Below are positions 20,073-29,077 of a stretch of 64,000 bases of DNA, piece by piece. The notes below the pieces were generated by a model. The model ran no database searches. It was given only the letters and a program-made list of their open reading frames with translations, and was not told the DNA's origin. The stretch lies in the NCBI GenBank assembly GCA_051710585.1, contig JBPESP010000002.1, forward strand, positions 248,001-312,000, in the 5' to 3' direction. The stretch comes from JBPESP01 sp051710585 (lineage in GTDB: Bacteria; Pseudomonadota; Gammaproteobacteria; Enterobacterales; Enterobacteriaceae). The translations under genes were made by a program, and so were the position numbers. Each line of letters opens with the position of its first letter. The stretch's first letter is position 1.

Positions 20073-20792
20073 TTAGCTCGTATCGCTCAATAAGGCCGAT
20101 TCCAGCGCTACTTCAATCATCTCATTGAAGGTGGTCTGGCGTTCAGCCGCGCTTAAAGCTTCACCGCTGCGTATATGATCAGATACAGTACAGATCGCCA
20201 GTGCGCGGACACCAAACTCCGCTGCAACACCATAGATCCCAGCGGCTTCCATTTCCACGCCAAGAATACCATATTTTTCAAGGATATCAAACATCTGCGG
20301 ATCCGGCATGTAGAATAAGTCAGCGGAAAAAATATTTCCCACGCGCACCGGAATACCGACGGTCCTGGCGGCATCTACCGCATTTCGCACCAGGTCAAAA
20401 TCGGCAATGGCGGCGAAATCATGATCTTTAAAGCGCATGCGGTTCACCTTGGAGTCAGTGCTAGCGCCTAAGCCGATAACGATATCCCGTACGTGGACAT
20501 CACTTCTAATGGCTCCGCAAGAACCGACGCGAATGATCTTTTTGACACCAAAATCAGTTATTAGTTCTTTGGTATAAATTGAACAAGATGGAATGCCTAT
20601 TCCATGTCCCATGACTGAGACCGCGAAACCTTTATAGCTACCAGTGTAAGCCAACATACCGCGCACTTGATTAACTTCCCGGGCGTCAGATAGGAAAGTG
20701 TTAGCAATATACTGAGCCCGCAACGGGTCGCCTGGCATGATAACAAACTCTGCGAAATCACCCTTTTCAGCGTTAATATGTAGCGTTGCCAT
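20073..20792 (-). CDS. deoD: Purine-nucleoside phosphorylase, DeoD type
   Basis: Hexameric cytoplasmic enzyme that splits purine (deoxy)nucleosides with phosphate into base and (deoxy)ribose-1-phosphate. The start at 20792 gives 239 residues beginning MATLHINAEKGDF, identical in length to E. coli; the 13-codon upstream extension is not conserved. Phosphate-binding MPGDPLRA, the GSCG motif in RVGSCGAI, the nucleoside-binding GVEMEAAGIYGVAAEFG and catalytic D in TVSDHIRSG are all present. It is the last gene of the deo operon, 100 bases after deoB. Confidence 0.97.
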   Translation of the reverse strand: MATLHINAEKGDFAEFVIMPGDPLRAQYIANTFLSDAREVNQVRGMLAYTGSYKGFAVSVMGHGIGIPSCSIYTKELITDFGVKKIIRVGSCGAIRSDVHVRDIVIGLGASTDSKVNRMRFKDHDFAAIADFDLVRNAVDAARTVGIPVRVGNIFSADLFYMPDPQMFDILEKYGILGVEMEAAGIYGVAAEFGVRALAICTVSDHIRSGEALSAAERQTTFNEMIEVALESALLSDTS

Positions 20793-20892
20793 ACATTTTC
20801 CTTTTATATGAATATTAAAACTAACCACCAACCCGGATAAATAACAGCAAAATATAATATATTAACGCCAACTCTAAGGTTTCTATGAGAGA

Positions 20893-22116
20893 TTACATTA
20901 TCGCTTTCCCGTAGTCCATTGGCGAAAGGCCGAAGTAGCGCGCCACCGTCTGACCAATATCAGCGAAGGTAGTACGATGACCGTAAAAACCCGGATTAAC
21001 CATCCGCCCATAAATTAGAACTGGCACACATTCACGGGTATGATCAGTGCCGTACCAAGTAGGATCACAACCGTGATCAGCTGTGAGGATCAAGATATCA
21101 TTACCTTGTACCCGTGACATCAGTTCCGGTAAACGGCGATCAAACAGCTCCAACGCTGCCGCATAGCCAGCAACATCCCGCCGGTGGCCATAAGTGGAAT
21201 CAAAGTCAACAAAATTAGTAAATACCAGCGTATTCTCCCTCGCCGCCTCCATCTCATGTACGGTCGCATCAAACAAGGCACCTAGGCCTGTGGCCTTTAC
21301 TTTTTTACTAATGCCCACCTGAGCATAAATATCAGCAATTTTTCCGACCGATACCACTGTCCCTCCTTTCTCCTCCACTAGCTTTTGCAGGATGGTAGCT
21401 GACGGTGGTGGCACCGCTAAATCATGCCGATTTCCGGTGCGCTCAAATTGGCCAGCTTTTGCGCCGACAAATGGTCTGGCGATGACGCGACCGATATTAT
21501 AACCGCTATCAGTCAGAATCTTACGCGTAACCTTACATAACGAGTACAGGCTCTCAAGCCCAAAAGTCTTTTCGTGGCAGGCTATCTGAAATACTGAATC
21601 TACTGAGGTGTAAAAAATCGGCTTTCCAGTACGCATATGCTCCTCTCCAAACCTATCAAGAATCATCGTACCGGAAGCATGGCAATTGCCGAGAAAACCT
21701 GGAAGGTTCGCCCGAACAAGCAACATCTCCAAGAGCTTTGGCGGAAAGCTGTTTTCGATCATGGGGAAATACCCCCAGTCAAACAGCACTGGGACGCCCG
21801 CTATCTCCCAATGTCCCGACGGTGAGTCTTTGCCGGAGGAAATCTCGCTGGCATAAGCATATGCCCCAATGATTTTCGCCTGCTTATCAAGCCCCGCCGG
21901 GAAGTGTCCAGTGGATTTTTCAGCGGCCTTAGCTAAACCAAGGCGCGTCAGATTAGGTAGCTTCAACGGCCCTTTGCGCCCAAGGTTGGCGTCGCCACGC
22001 TCACAGTATTCAGCAATATGCCCCAAGGTATCTGACCCGCGGTCGCCGAACTTATCGGCGTCCACTGCCGCCCCGATACCAAAAGAATCCAGCACTATGA
22101 TGAATACACGTTGCAT
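20893..22116 (-). CDS. deoB: Phosphopentomutase
   Basis: Interconverts (deoxy)ribose-1-phosphate and (deoxy)ribose-5-phosphate, linking nucleoside breakdown to the pentose phosphate path. The start at 22116 gives 407 residues starting MQRVFIIVLDSFGIGA, the exact E. coli length. Alkaline-phosphatase-superfamily metal and catalytic motifs are intact: LDSFGIGA, SGKDSPSGHWE with the phospho-threonine position replaced by S in DSPSGH, TADHGCDP and GTDHTRE. In E. coli the residue in DTPSGH is threonine. The conservative T-to-S change at this nucleophile position is worth noting, since serine can also carry the phosphate. It lies downstream of the dead deoA. Confidence 0.95.
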   Translation of the reverse strand: MQRVFIIVLDSFGIGAAVDADKFGDRGSDTLGHIAEYCERGDANLGRKGPLKLPNLTRLGLAKAAEKSTGHFPAGLDKQAKIIGAYAYASEISSGKDSPSGHWEIAGVPVLFDWGYFPMIENSFPPKLLEMLLVRANLPGFLGNCHASGTMILDRFGEEHMRTGKPIFYTSVDSVFQIACHEKTFGLESLYSLCKVTRKILTDSGYNIGRVIARPFVGAKAGQFERTGNRHDLAVPPPSATILQKLVEEKGGTVVSVGKIADIYAQVGISKKVKATGLGALFDATVHEMEAARENTLVFTNFVDFDSTYGHRRDVAGYAAALELFDRRLPELMSRVQGNDILILTADHGCDPTWYGTDHTRECVPVLIYGRMVNPGFYGHRTTFADIGQTVARYFGLSPMDYGKAIM

Positions 22117-22229
22117 TATTATTATCCTAATTGTGACGCTATGCCAGCCCATCAGCCACCATTACCACCCTTGAGAGAAACGTCCTATATTGTTCCCCGT
22201 AATAAAAGTCAACTGACTCATCGAGCGTA

Positions 22230-23440
22230 GTTAGCCATCTGCTGGACGATGATACCACACCTGCCTATTACGTTTTATATAATAGGATAACTAATCACTC
22301 ACACACTTCCAGCCTTCCTCGCTGTCAGCATGGACTATAGCGGCGCTTGGCATAGACATAGTCCTGCCAAGCGCACCATATTAGTGAAAATAGTACTATT
22401 AATAATGAGATCGCTTTACCGCTAACGATTACTACCCAACGCAAAACAACTATACCAGCGCGCAGGTATAATACATGCTGCAAATATACCCCTCGCCGAC
22501 CTGAAAGACCGGTTTTCTGAGCATCCCAAGCGAGCAAGTAACGTCATAACGCTGGACAAATCTGCTGCGCCTCATGAGCTGCCACCATCCAGTCCGAAAC
22601 ATTCCACCGACTTACTGTTGTTCAGCACCGCCAACAACAGTAACGGCTTCTCGTTCTGAGTTAGAATAATGTTAATCAATATTTCCTTAGATGGCGCCAT
22701 GGTGACCTTGAATAAACACGGGTTGTATTCATTCTTGGTTATAAACAAAACTGCTTCGTGCACTATTCCAGGGCGTTGACGGCGCTGAAGTACTAGACCC
22801 CCTGGTCCATATCTATCAATAATGCGGACGTCCTGAAAAAACAGGTCCGTCATTGGTAACACTAATCATAGTTAGCTACAGCGCTTCCGAACACGAAAGA
22901 ATAGGTATCAGGGCGTAAGAACTTACCTTAATTTCTATCACTAGCACATCCAGCTTTTTTTGGCCAGAATCGAGGCACTTATAACTTATAAATAGAATCG
23001 AATCCACTATCACGTTAATATCGCTATCGGCATAAATCTGTTTATCCGCCGGCACTAGCAAGTCACTCTACCCATGATTCCTACCTTTACTTTTTATCTG
23101 AACGAGGATAACATCATGGTTCAGATAAATCGCCTAGCCACAGAATAACCTCCAGTTTATTGAATATATCGCTGGTAGAATGTTTATTTAAGAGCGGGCC
23201 ACAAATACTCACAGAGAGGCATTCTAGAGAAGAAACATGGCATGAATTATATATCAGCAGCGCGGCAATTTAACTCTCCAAAACGGGTCTTATCGCATAC
23301 TTCATTAATAAAAAATAAATTTCTTCCACACTCAATGGCTCGCCATCCTTCTTCTTATAAAGAAAACATTTTTTGCTATAAATATAACAATATCTCCTCT
23401 GAAAGGTAAAATGGGACGCGTCCCAAAAATAGTTCTCATC
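22230..23440 (-). pseudogene. deoA: Thymidine phosphorylase pseudogene
   Basis: It lies between deoC and deoB as in E. coli. Minus-strand blocks follow DeoA throughout: EEIYFLLMKYAIRP with IAALL near the start, GPLLNKHST for the VDKHSTGG phosphate site, then a 61-codon uninterrupted segment at 22876-23061. That segment begins LVPADKQIYADSDI and contains DVLVIEIKVSSYA, for LAPADKRFYATRDI and DALVMDVKVGSGA. A later block has EAVLFITKNEYNPCLFKVTM. The lysine-rich active-site loop is degraded and frames shift repeatedly. The cell here can no longer phosphorolyse thymidine by this enzyme. Confidence 0.93.
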
Positions 23441-23482
23441 GCCGTGGAGGCATACCCACCTTCACAGCCTAAGTGCCCGTTT

Positions 23483-24247
23483 TTAGATTGCGCTTCTTCT
23501 GCCCAAGACTGTCAGAAGACTACCCAATAGACTGGAAGAACCAAAGCGGAAATGACGCGTATCAACCCAGCTCTCACCCATAATCTCATCGGCAAGGGCT
23601 AGATAGGCCGCAGCATCTTCAGCGGTGCACACGCCACCGGCGGCTTTGAACCCTATCCGTTCAGGAGTACCTTCCTCCACGATAGTGGTTAGTATAATGC
23701 CAGCACTTTCCAGGGTAGCGTTTACCGGTACTTTACCGGTAGAGGTTTTAATAAAATCCGCGCCGCCCAAAATCGCCAGCTGTGACGCTCGGCGAATGAG
23801 ATTTGGCCGGCGCAGTTCACCGCTCTCGATGATCACCTTTAGCAACACCTGCCGAGCGCGGCACACTTCACTGGCTTCATTCACCATTTTTAGCCCAATA
23901 TATGCATTGCCAGCAAGAAGCGCCCGATAAGGGAATACAATATCTATTTCATCTGCACCATAGGCGATAGCAATGTGAATTTCAGCTAGCGCGGTCGACA
24001 AGCACTCATTGCCATGAGGAAAATTAACTACGGTAGCGATACGTATCGCTGTGCTACCTTGAGCATCAAGCGTCTTGCGAGCAATAGGAATAAAACGCGG
24101 ATAAAGACACACCGCCGCGGTATTTCCATAGGGGGTGTGGGCCTGCCGGCAAAGAGCTATGACCCTTTCATCGGTATCATCATCGTTCAGGGTGGTGAGG
24201 TCTACGAGGCTTAGTGCGCGCTGAGCTGCAAGGGTTAACTGATTCAT
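23483..24247 (-). CDS. deoC: Deoxyribose-phosphate aldolase
   Basis: Cleaves 2-deoxyribose-5-phosphate to glyceraldehyde-3-phosphate and acetaldehyde. The product is 254 residues (E. coli 259). The Schiff-base lysine lies in FIKTSTGKVPVNA, the assisting lysine in GFKAAGGVCTAEDA, and the acid in EIDIVFPYRALLAGN, all intact. It heads the deo operon, followed by the dead deoA, then deoB and deoD. No DeoR or CytR operator was recognised upstream, so control may be relaxed. Confidence 0.96.
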   Translation of the reverse strand: MNQLTLAAQRALSLVDLTTLNDDDTDERVIALCRQAHTPYGNTAAVCLYPRFIPIARKTLDAQGSTAIRIATVVNFPHGNECLSTALAEIHIAIAYGADEIDIVFPYRALLAGNAYIGLKMVNEASEVCRARQVLLKVIIESGELRRPNLIRRASQLAILGGADFIKTSTGKVPVNATLESAGIILTTIVEEGTPERIGFKAAGGVCTAEDAAAYLALADEIMGESWVDTRHFRFGSSSLLGSLLTVLGRRSAI

Positions 24248-25339
24248 TATACTCTCCCAAACTTACCGTTTCTTCGCCGTAAAACAAATTTATAAACAGC
24301 GCGCGAAACAAGCTAAGTGTTTACCCATAACAAAGTTACCTAGCAGACTTTATTCTATAAAGATCGACACGACGGTCATGTAGACCACGGGCATCAAATT
24401 CCCTATCGCTCGCGCCGTTATCCAGTGCAAGGAGCATTTTCTCCCCTGTATTATAACTGATACTATTTTTAATATTTATATAAAATAAATTACTGCATTA
24501 TCGCTTTTATGCATTACAACACAGAAATTATGCGTAACTAGGTACTACCTCCATGCCGACAGTCCAAACAAACACAAGTTATTTTTATAGAATATATCGA
24601 AAAACCACACTCATCGGTGCCATGCCACAGGAGCGCATTTCACACAGCGCAGTAATAGCCTATAACTGGATGCTCTGCGCTACAGCTAAATTAGGTATTT
24701 CTCTTAGTCAAGAGATAACATCATATTAGGTAAAACGATCTCCAGCGATAGAGATATACTAAAGGCAGTTAGACCATGAGATCATTATTTTTTCTGGCAC
24801 AAGGATAGTAATTTTTTTCGGTGAAAATTAGAGATAATAACCTAGCCAAAAAACATATATCCATCTTACGATATATGGATGTCGGTAAAACTATGCACTA
24901 TACACCTATCTATATAACCAAGTTAAGGTCCGCGTAACAGCTAAGAGAGTCAATTGGAGTCGGGTATTGTGGAAAAAGTCCAGTATCAGTGGTAAATTAT
25001 GGCGCGTTGCCAGACGAAGCTACGTCGGCAACAACGATACCTGATGCGTCAGTTGTGACTACGATATAATAAAATATCTGACTTGCTTTCCCCTACTGCT
25101 ACAAGGGGAAAGCAAACAACGAAGACATACGCGCTGTAGGTAAAACAAGCCTTTGAGCGCCATCTCGATACCCTGATAACATTAATGACATTAATATCAG
25201 TGCCCCTATATGCACTGGGATAGACTAAACCGACGACGAAAACGTAACGCCTAGCCTGATCGAAACCCCTATTCTGCCACTGCTTCCTACAGGATTACCT
25301 TTAACCTGACATATCACGCTAGACAGACGGCAGGTACAG
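24248..25339. other. Non-coding stretch between deoC and prfC remnant
   Basis: E. coli has yjjI, yjjW, yjjV, yjjU and osmY here. I could not align any of them. A perfect 11-bp hairpin (TTGCTTTCCCC/GGGGAAAGCAA, 25083-25115, loop 11) stands alone and may be an old terminator or an inverted duplication. Confidence 0.5.
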
Positions 25340-26900
25340 AGCAGGATTTAGTGTTCGTGCATTTTTGTGAAATTGAATATCCGTATAGCGTTCTCAAGTT
25401 AGATTGAGATTAACTATACTTGGCGTAATATAAAATAGATTATCACTCCCATCGAGGGCTAGATTAAGTTATTTCGCTTGAATTATTCCAGTTTTTTTAT
25501 ATCACTACACCCCACCAAACGAACGGTAAAAACGTTAATAAACTTCATACAGTGTATTCACGCTGTATTCACTTTTCAGCGACGCCACGACCATATCAAA
25601 TTACAGTACACCAACCACGCCGATAATGAGATCGTTATTCGTTAGAGAACGAAACACTTGTACTGCACTATCCTCTAATAATTGCATTAACCCTTTAAAC
25701 ATTTTTTTGTTTGAACGGATTACACTGTAGATATAACAAAAAATTCCAGCAAAAAATTGGGAATACCTTTAAATTTTAGTTCTTCACCTTGTGTTAACGT
25801 GTCCTCCAATCCGAATAGTGCCGTTGGTTATACAATCCAATAATGTCGCCAGTATAGGCCTCCTTCTCAATATGGAAACAAGCCTCCCGCCATAAAGATA
25901 AATGCATCGGCAATGACGACGTCATTGCCGATGCATTTAGCGTAATTTCATGTTTTTCTGATAATGGCTATATACAATGCACAAAAACATTACTCGGTCC
26001 CGATGCCACAGATCCATATATATTGACCTAAATATTAAATACGAAACCGGTAAATTTTACTTCTCGCGCTCTTACCACCTGCGCGTCAATCTGACGCGGT
26101 ATTGGCGGTGGGCCCATTCCACTAGACCATCAAGCATATTATGATAGACGCCAAAGTTACTCAGCGCAGTGCCGAAGAAGACTAGTGCCAGCTCGCCGCC
26201 AGAAAAGCCTGTTTATCAAACGGATGAAAGGCGCCCTGTATTAGTGCTAAGTCTTTGCGTAACTTCTTAAGAAGCTATATTTTCACCATGCCGCCAATGG
26301 TATGGCCTTGGCCGCTCTACTAGAGGCAAGTTTAATATTCCTCGCTAATGGTAAATAACCTTAAACAGCTTCTGCCGCAGCCGATAGGCCAGCTTATTAA
26401 AACGCAAACAATAATGCACAGCTCGCTTTCTCATCTGGTAGTTCTATCGGGGCACGAATATCACAGTCCACTTTATTCATAAAAGTCAAGATCGGCGTAT
26501 CACGCAAGCAAGTAACTTCCATTAACTTTTAGATCCGATCCTAAACCCTCCTTGGAAGCGTTAATCACCATTATACAGCAGTCTACAACCGTAGATACAA
26601 TAGATATCCTCAGAAAAGTCTTCATGCCTTGGCGTATCTAGCAAATTGACAACCGCATCATGGTATGGAAATTACCTCTCTGAGGTTAGAGATAGAGATA
26701 CCACGGTACTTTTCTATTTCCATCTAGTTAGATTTGAGGCTCTTTTATTAGAGCTACAGCCTTTAATAAGCGGTAGTTTAAATCGCTTATCCGAGAATAA
26801 CAGCACTTTGAGTAATTTCGTCTTAACCGGCGCTGGGTGCGAAATAATCGAAAATTGCACCGTGCCGCAATTTCGAAGGTGTAAAAGCCGTTCTTCATGG
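25340..26900 (-). pseudogene. prfC: Peptide chain release factor 3 pseudogene
   Basis: The minus strand shows RF3 from end to end: TFEIAA with IISHPAPVKTK for the P-loop (AIISHPDAGKTT), NLLDTPRHEDFSED for the G3 DTPGHEDF box, and ELALVFFGTALSNFG followed by MLDGLVEWA. Later come VVIADA with FMAG, EAYTGDIIGLYNQ, and QFHKNAR at the C-terminus. The nucleotide-binding lysine motif is destroyed and frames break many times. RF3 recycles RF1 and RF2 and is dispensable in E. coli. The gene contains a 19-bp inverted duplication at 25899-25939. Confidence 0.93.
25899..25939. repeat. 19-bp perfect inverted repeat inside prfC remnant
   Basis: The arms 25899-25917 and 25921-25939 are exact complements around a 3-base loop (GAC). 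On the minus strand the arm at 25899-25917 is the ancestral coding sequence for VVIADAF in RF3. The other arm sits where the preceding LRQVRTAKD codons should be, so it is an inverted copy and not conserved sequence. Confidence 0.85.
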
Positions 26901-26989
26901 TTACTTTCTTGAGTGGTACACGACTGACGTATGCCAAAAATTAGGTCTTAACGGAATTAGCTGTTTGCAGATTCTATATGGTATTAGGA

Positions 26990-27288
26990 GGCATAAATAA
27001 CACTCTGGTCTAGATAGGTGTATCACCCAAAGGCAGGGCCATAATGACTATATCTTCACTGCTGTTTGCCTCACCATTAGGATAAATAATAGCCCCGGTT
27101 TAAGATTTTATTAAAACATAATGCGCTGGAGGGCGAAGCCATGATGCGATCTCTTTACACACAGCTTTTGATTAAAATAGAGATCACCATTAATTACCAG
27201 ATAAAGTTTTATCTCTCCAGGGAGAGAAGCTGGCCTCTTTAATATGCTAGGGTTTAGTTAAATTAGTTAGGAATAGCGAAATACGGTA
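26990..27288 (-). pseudogene. rimI: Ribosomal-protein-alanine acetyltransferase pseudogene
   Basis: Directly downstream of holD on the minus strand, as in E. coli. It reads IKRPASLPGEIK-like sequence early, then SPSSALCF for the NAAAIALYESLGF helix, and YPNGEANSSEDIVIMALPLG at the end (E. coli YPTTDGREDAIIMALPISM). RimI acetylates the N-terminus of ribosomal protein S18. The frame is broken and several blocks are unreadable. yjjG, which lies next in E. coli, is absent. Confidence 0.7.
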
Positions 27289-27675
27289 TTAATTATCACT
27301 TATTTGATGCCATAGCTCGCGTTTTGCACTAGGGTCATATGAAAGCACTGCTAGCGGCGGCGTGTGAAAAGTTATACCGGCAAAATCGCGCGTGGGTTCA
27401 AACCCAAGCCACCAGCAATGGCAGCGCACGCTATCCGGCAATGTTATCACATACTCCGGCGTTACTCCATACAGCTGCGCTGGCGTCAGTGCCATGCTGC
27501 GCGCAACATCAAACACCAAAGGATGATCTACCGGTGGCAGAGGATTAGCCACCAGTAACAAACGGATTTGATCCGGCAATTTAACCGCAACATCCCCCTG
27601 CAATACCGCTGGGCGCTGGAGCACCCATTGTGTAATGCCGAGCTGTTGTAATTGCCAGTCGCGCCTTGTTGTCAT
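27289..27675 (-). CDS. holD: DNA polymerase III psi subunit
   Basis: Clamp-loader accessory subunit that bridges the chi subunit to the tau/gamma complex. The start at 27675 gives 128 residues beginning MTTRRDWQLQQLGITQW, matching E. coli HolD (137 residues, MTSRRDWQLQQLGITQW). The upstream four codons of the frame are not conserved. The tau-binding N-terminus is best kept. The C-terminus ends WHQISDN, slightly shorter than the family. It is convergent with nothing and divergent from rsmC. It appears intact, though its dispensable neighbours prfC and rimI are dead. Confidence 0.9.
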   Translation of the reverse strand: MTTRRDWQLQQLGITQWVLQRPAVLQGDVAVKLPDQIRLLLVANPLPPVDHPLVFDVARSMALTPAQLYGVTPEYVITLPDSVRCHCWWLGFEPTRDFAGITFHTPPLAVLSYDPSAKRELWHQISDN

Positions 27676-27787
27676 TGTTATTCTCATGGGCGGCCATGAT
27701 TTTGCGTCGCAATGCTACTAAAACCCATCAAACTAAAGATAATAAACATTATACTCCCTGATCGATTTAATGAGGAGCGTTTGTCGC

Positions 27788-28840
27788 ATGTCTGTTTTAA
27801 CTCCAGCCAGTGAGGTCATACTCCTGCATCAAGATATATTTTTAGATAAACGGGTCGTGATCGCAGGAAACGTGCAGGATTTTCTGCCGGCCCAGCTTAA
27901 GGCGCAAAGTGTTAAGGTTCATACCGCCTGGTATCACCATCAGAAAATGCTAGCGCGTGCCCTAGGTGAGGAGGCAGTGCAATTTGGGCTGGTGGCGGAT
28001 GTTACCCTCCTTGTCGGGTGTGATACCCTAATTTATTTCTGGCCGAAAAATAAACCAGAAGCGCTATTCCAATTGACAAATCTTCTGTCGCTGCTGCCGT
28101 TAGGCTGCGATATATTCGTGGTAGGAGAAAACCGTAGCGGTGTTCGCAGCGCAGAACCGATGCTGGCAGCTTGGTGCCGACTGTCTAAAATAGATAACGT
28201 TCGGCATTGCCGATTGTATCACAACGAGCTTATTCAGCAACCCTATTTCAATATAGAGTATTTTTGGAAATCCTACTCGTTCGAGGATGTACTAATAAAA
28301 ACTCTACCGGGTGTTTTTAGCTATGGCAGGCTAGATAACGGTAGCCGATTGCTTTTGTCAACGTTCGATCGCCTTATTCAGAGCCATGTGGCTGACATAG
28401 GCTGTGGCGCTGGCGTCCTGTCGGCCGTTATAGCGAAAAGAGCTCCGAAAGTACAATTAACGCTCAGTGATGCCTATGCACCGGCACTAGCAGCCAGCCG
28501 CGCTACGCTGGAAGTCAATGGGCTGAAAGGAGAGGTGCTGGCTAGCGATATCTACTCCACTATCGGCGGTTGCTTTGATATAATTATTTCCAATCCACCG
28601 TTCCATTATGGTATGCAAACTAATCTAAAGGCAGCAGAGATGCTGATTCGCGGCGCGCTTACTCATCTGCGTATCGGTGGCGAATTACGTATTGTTGCTA
28701 ACGCCTTTCTGCCCTATCCGGATTTGCTTGATGCAGTATTCTGTAATCATAAGGTGCTGGCTAAAAACGGCCGTTTCAAAGTTTATCAGGCTATCCATCA
28801 GATAAAATGCAACCGCGATAAGGGTATTAAACATCACTGA
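27788..28840 (+). CDS. rsmC: 16S rRNA (guanine1207-N2)-methyltransferase
   Basis: Methylates G1207 of 16S rRNA in the 30S subunit using S-adenosylmethionine. The start at 27788 (MSVLTPASEVILLHQD) is preferred over an upstream in-frame ATG at 27770. It is preceded by AGGAG at suitable distance and matches the E. coli N-terminus, giving 350 residues (E. coli 343). The N-terminal pseudo-methyltransferase domain (GVRSAEPMLA) is present. The C-terminal Rossmann domain has motif I ADIGCGAGVLSAVIA and the catalytic motif SNPPFHYGMQTN. Divergent from holD as in E. coli. Confidence 0.95.
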   Translation: MSVLTPASEVILLHQDIFLDKRVVIAGNVQDFLPAQLKAQSVKVHTAWYHHQKMLARALGEEAVQFGLVADVTLLVGCDTLIYFWPKNKPEALFQLTNLLSLLPLGCDIFVVGENRSGVRSAEPMLAAWCRLSKIDNVRHCRLYHNELIQQPYFNIEYFWKSYSFEDVLIKTLPGVFSYGRLDNGSRLLLSTFDRLIQSHVADIGCGAGVLSAVIAKRAPKVQLTLSDAYAPALAASRATLEVNGLKGEVLASDIYSTIGGCFDIIISNPPFHYGMQTNLKAAEMLIRGALTHLRIGGELRIVANAFLPYPDLLDAVFCNHKVLAKNGRFKVYQAIHQIKCNRDKGIKHH

Positions 28841-28866
28841 TGTAAGTGTATAACTGTGTGGTAGAG

Positions 28867-28890
28867 ACTCCCGCCGGGCGGGAGTATTTC
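28867..28890 (+). terminator. Terminator after rsmC
   Basis: ACTCCCG and CGGGAGT pair around CCGGG, followed by ATTTCTT, 26 bases past the rsmC stop. A typical GC-rich intrinsic terminator. Confidence 0.7.
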
Positions 28891-28923
28891 TTGGCAAAAG
28901 CTAAAAAAAATCACAAATAATCC

Positions 28924-28952
28924 TTGACATTAACATAAAAGACCATAAATAT
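28924..28952 (+). promoter_or_regulatory. Sigma70 promoter of tRNA-Leu
   Basis: A consensus -35 box TTGACA (28924-28929) is followed at 16 or 17 bases by an AT-rich -10 candidate (TAAATA or AAATAT), about 40 bases before the tRNA. No GC-rich discriminator is obvious. Confidence 0.6.
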
Positions 28953-28989
28953 ATAAAGTTTAATGGTTTTTTATCGGATTCTCCTTCAG

Positions 28990-29077
28990 GCGAGGATGGC
29001 GGAAATTGGTAGACGCGCTAGCTTCAGGTGTTAGTGTCTCAATAGACGTGAGGGTTCAAGTCCCTCTCTTCGCACCA
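28990..29077 (+). tRNA. tRNA-Leu (anticodon CAG)
   Basis: An 88-base class II tRNA with encoded CCA. The acceptor stem pairs GCGAGGA with TCTTCGC with one G-T wobble. The D-arm GGTAGACGCG, anticodon arm GCTTCAGGTG, a shortened variable arm and the T-arm GAGGGTTCAAGTCCCTC are all formed. It closely matches E. coli leuQPV, whose locus also lies near rsmC. Only one copy remains here where E. coli has three in tandem. Confidence 0.95.
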
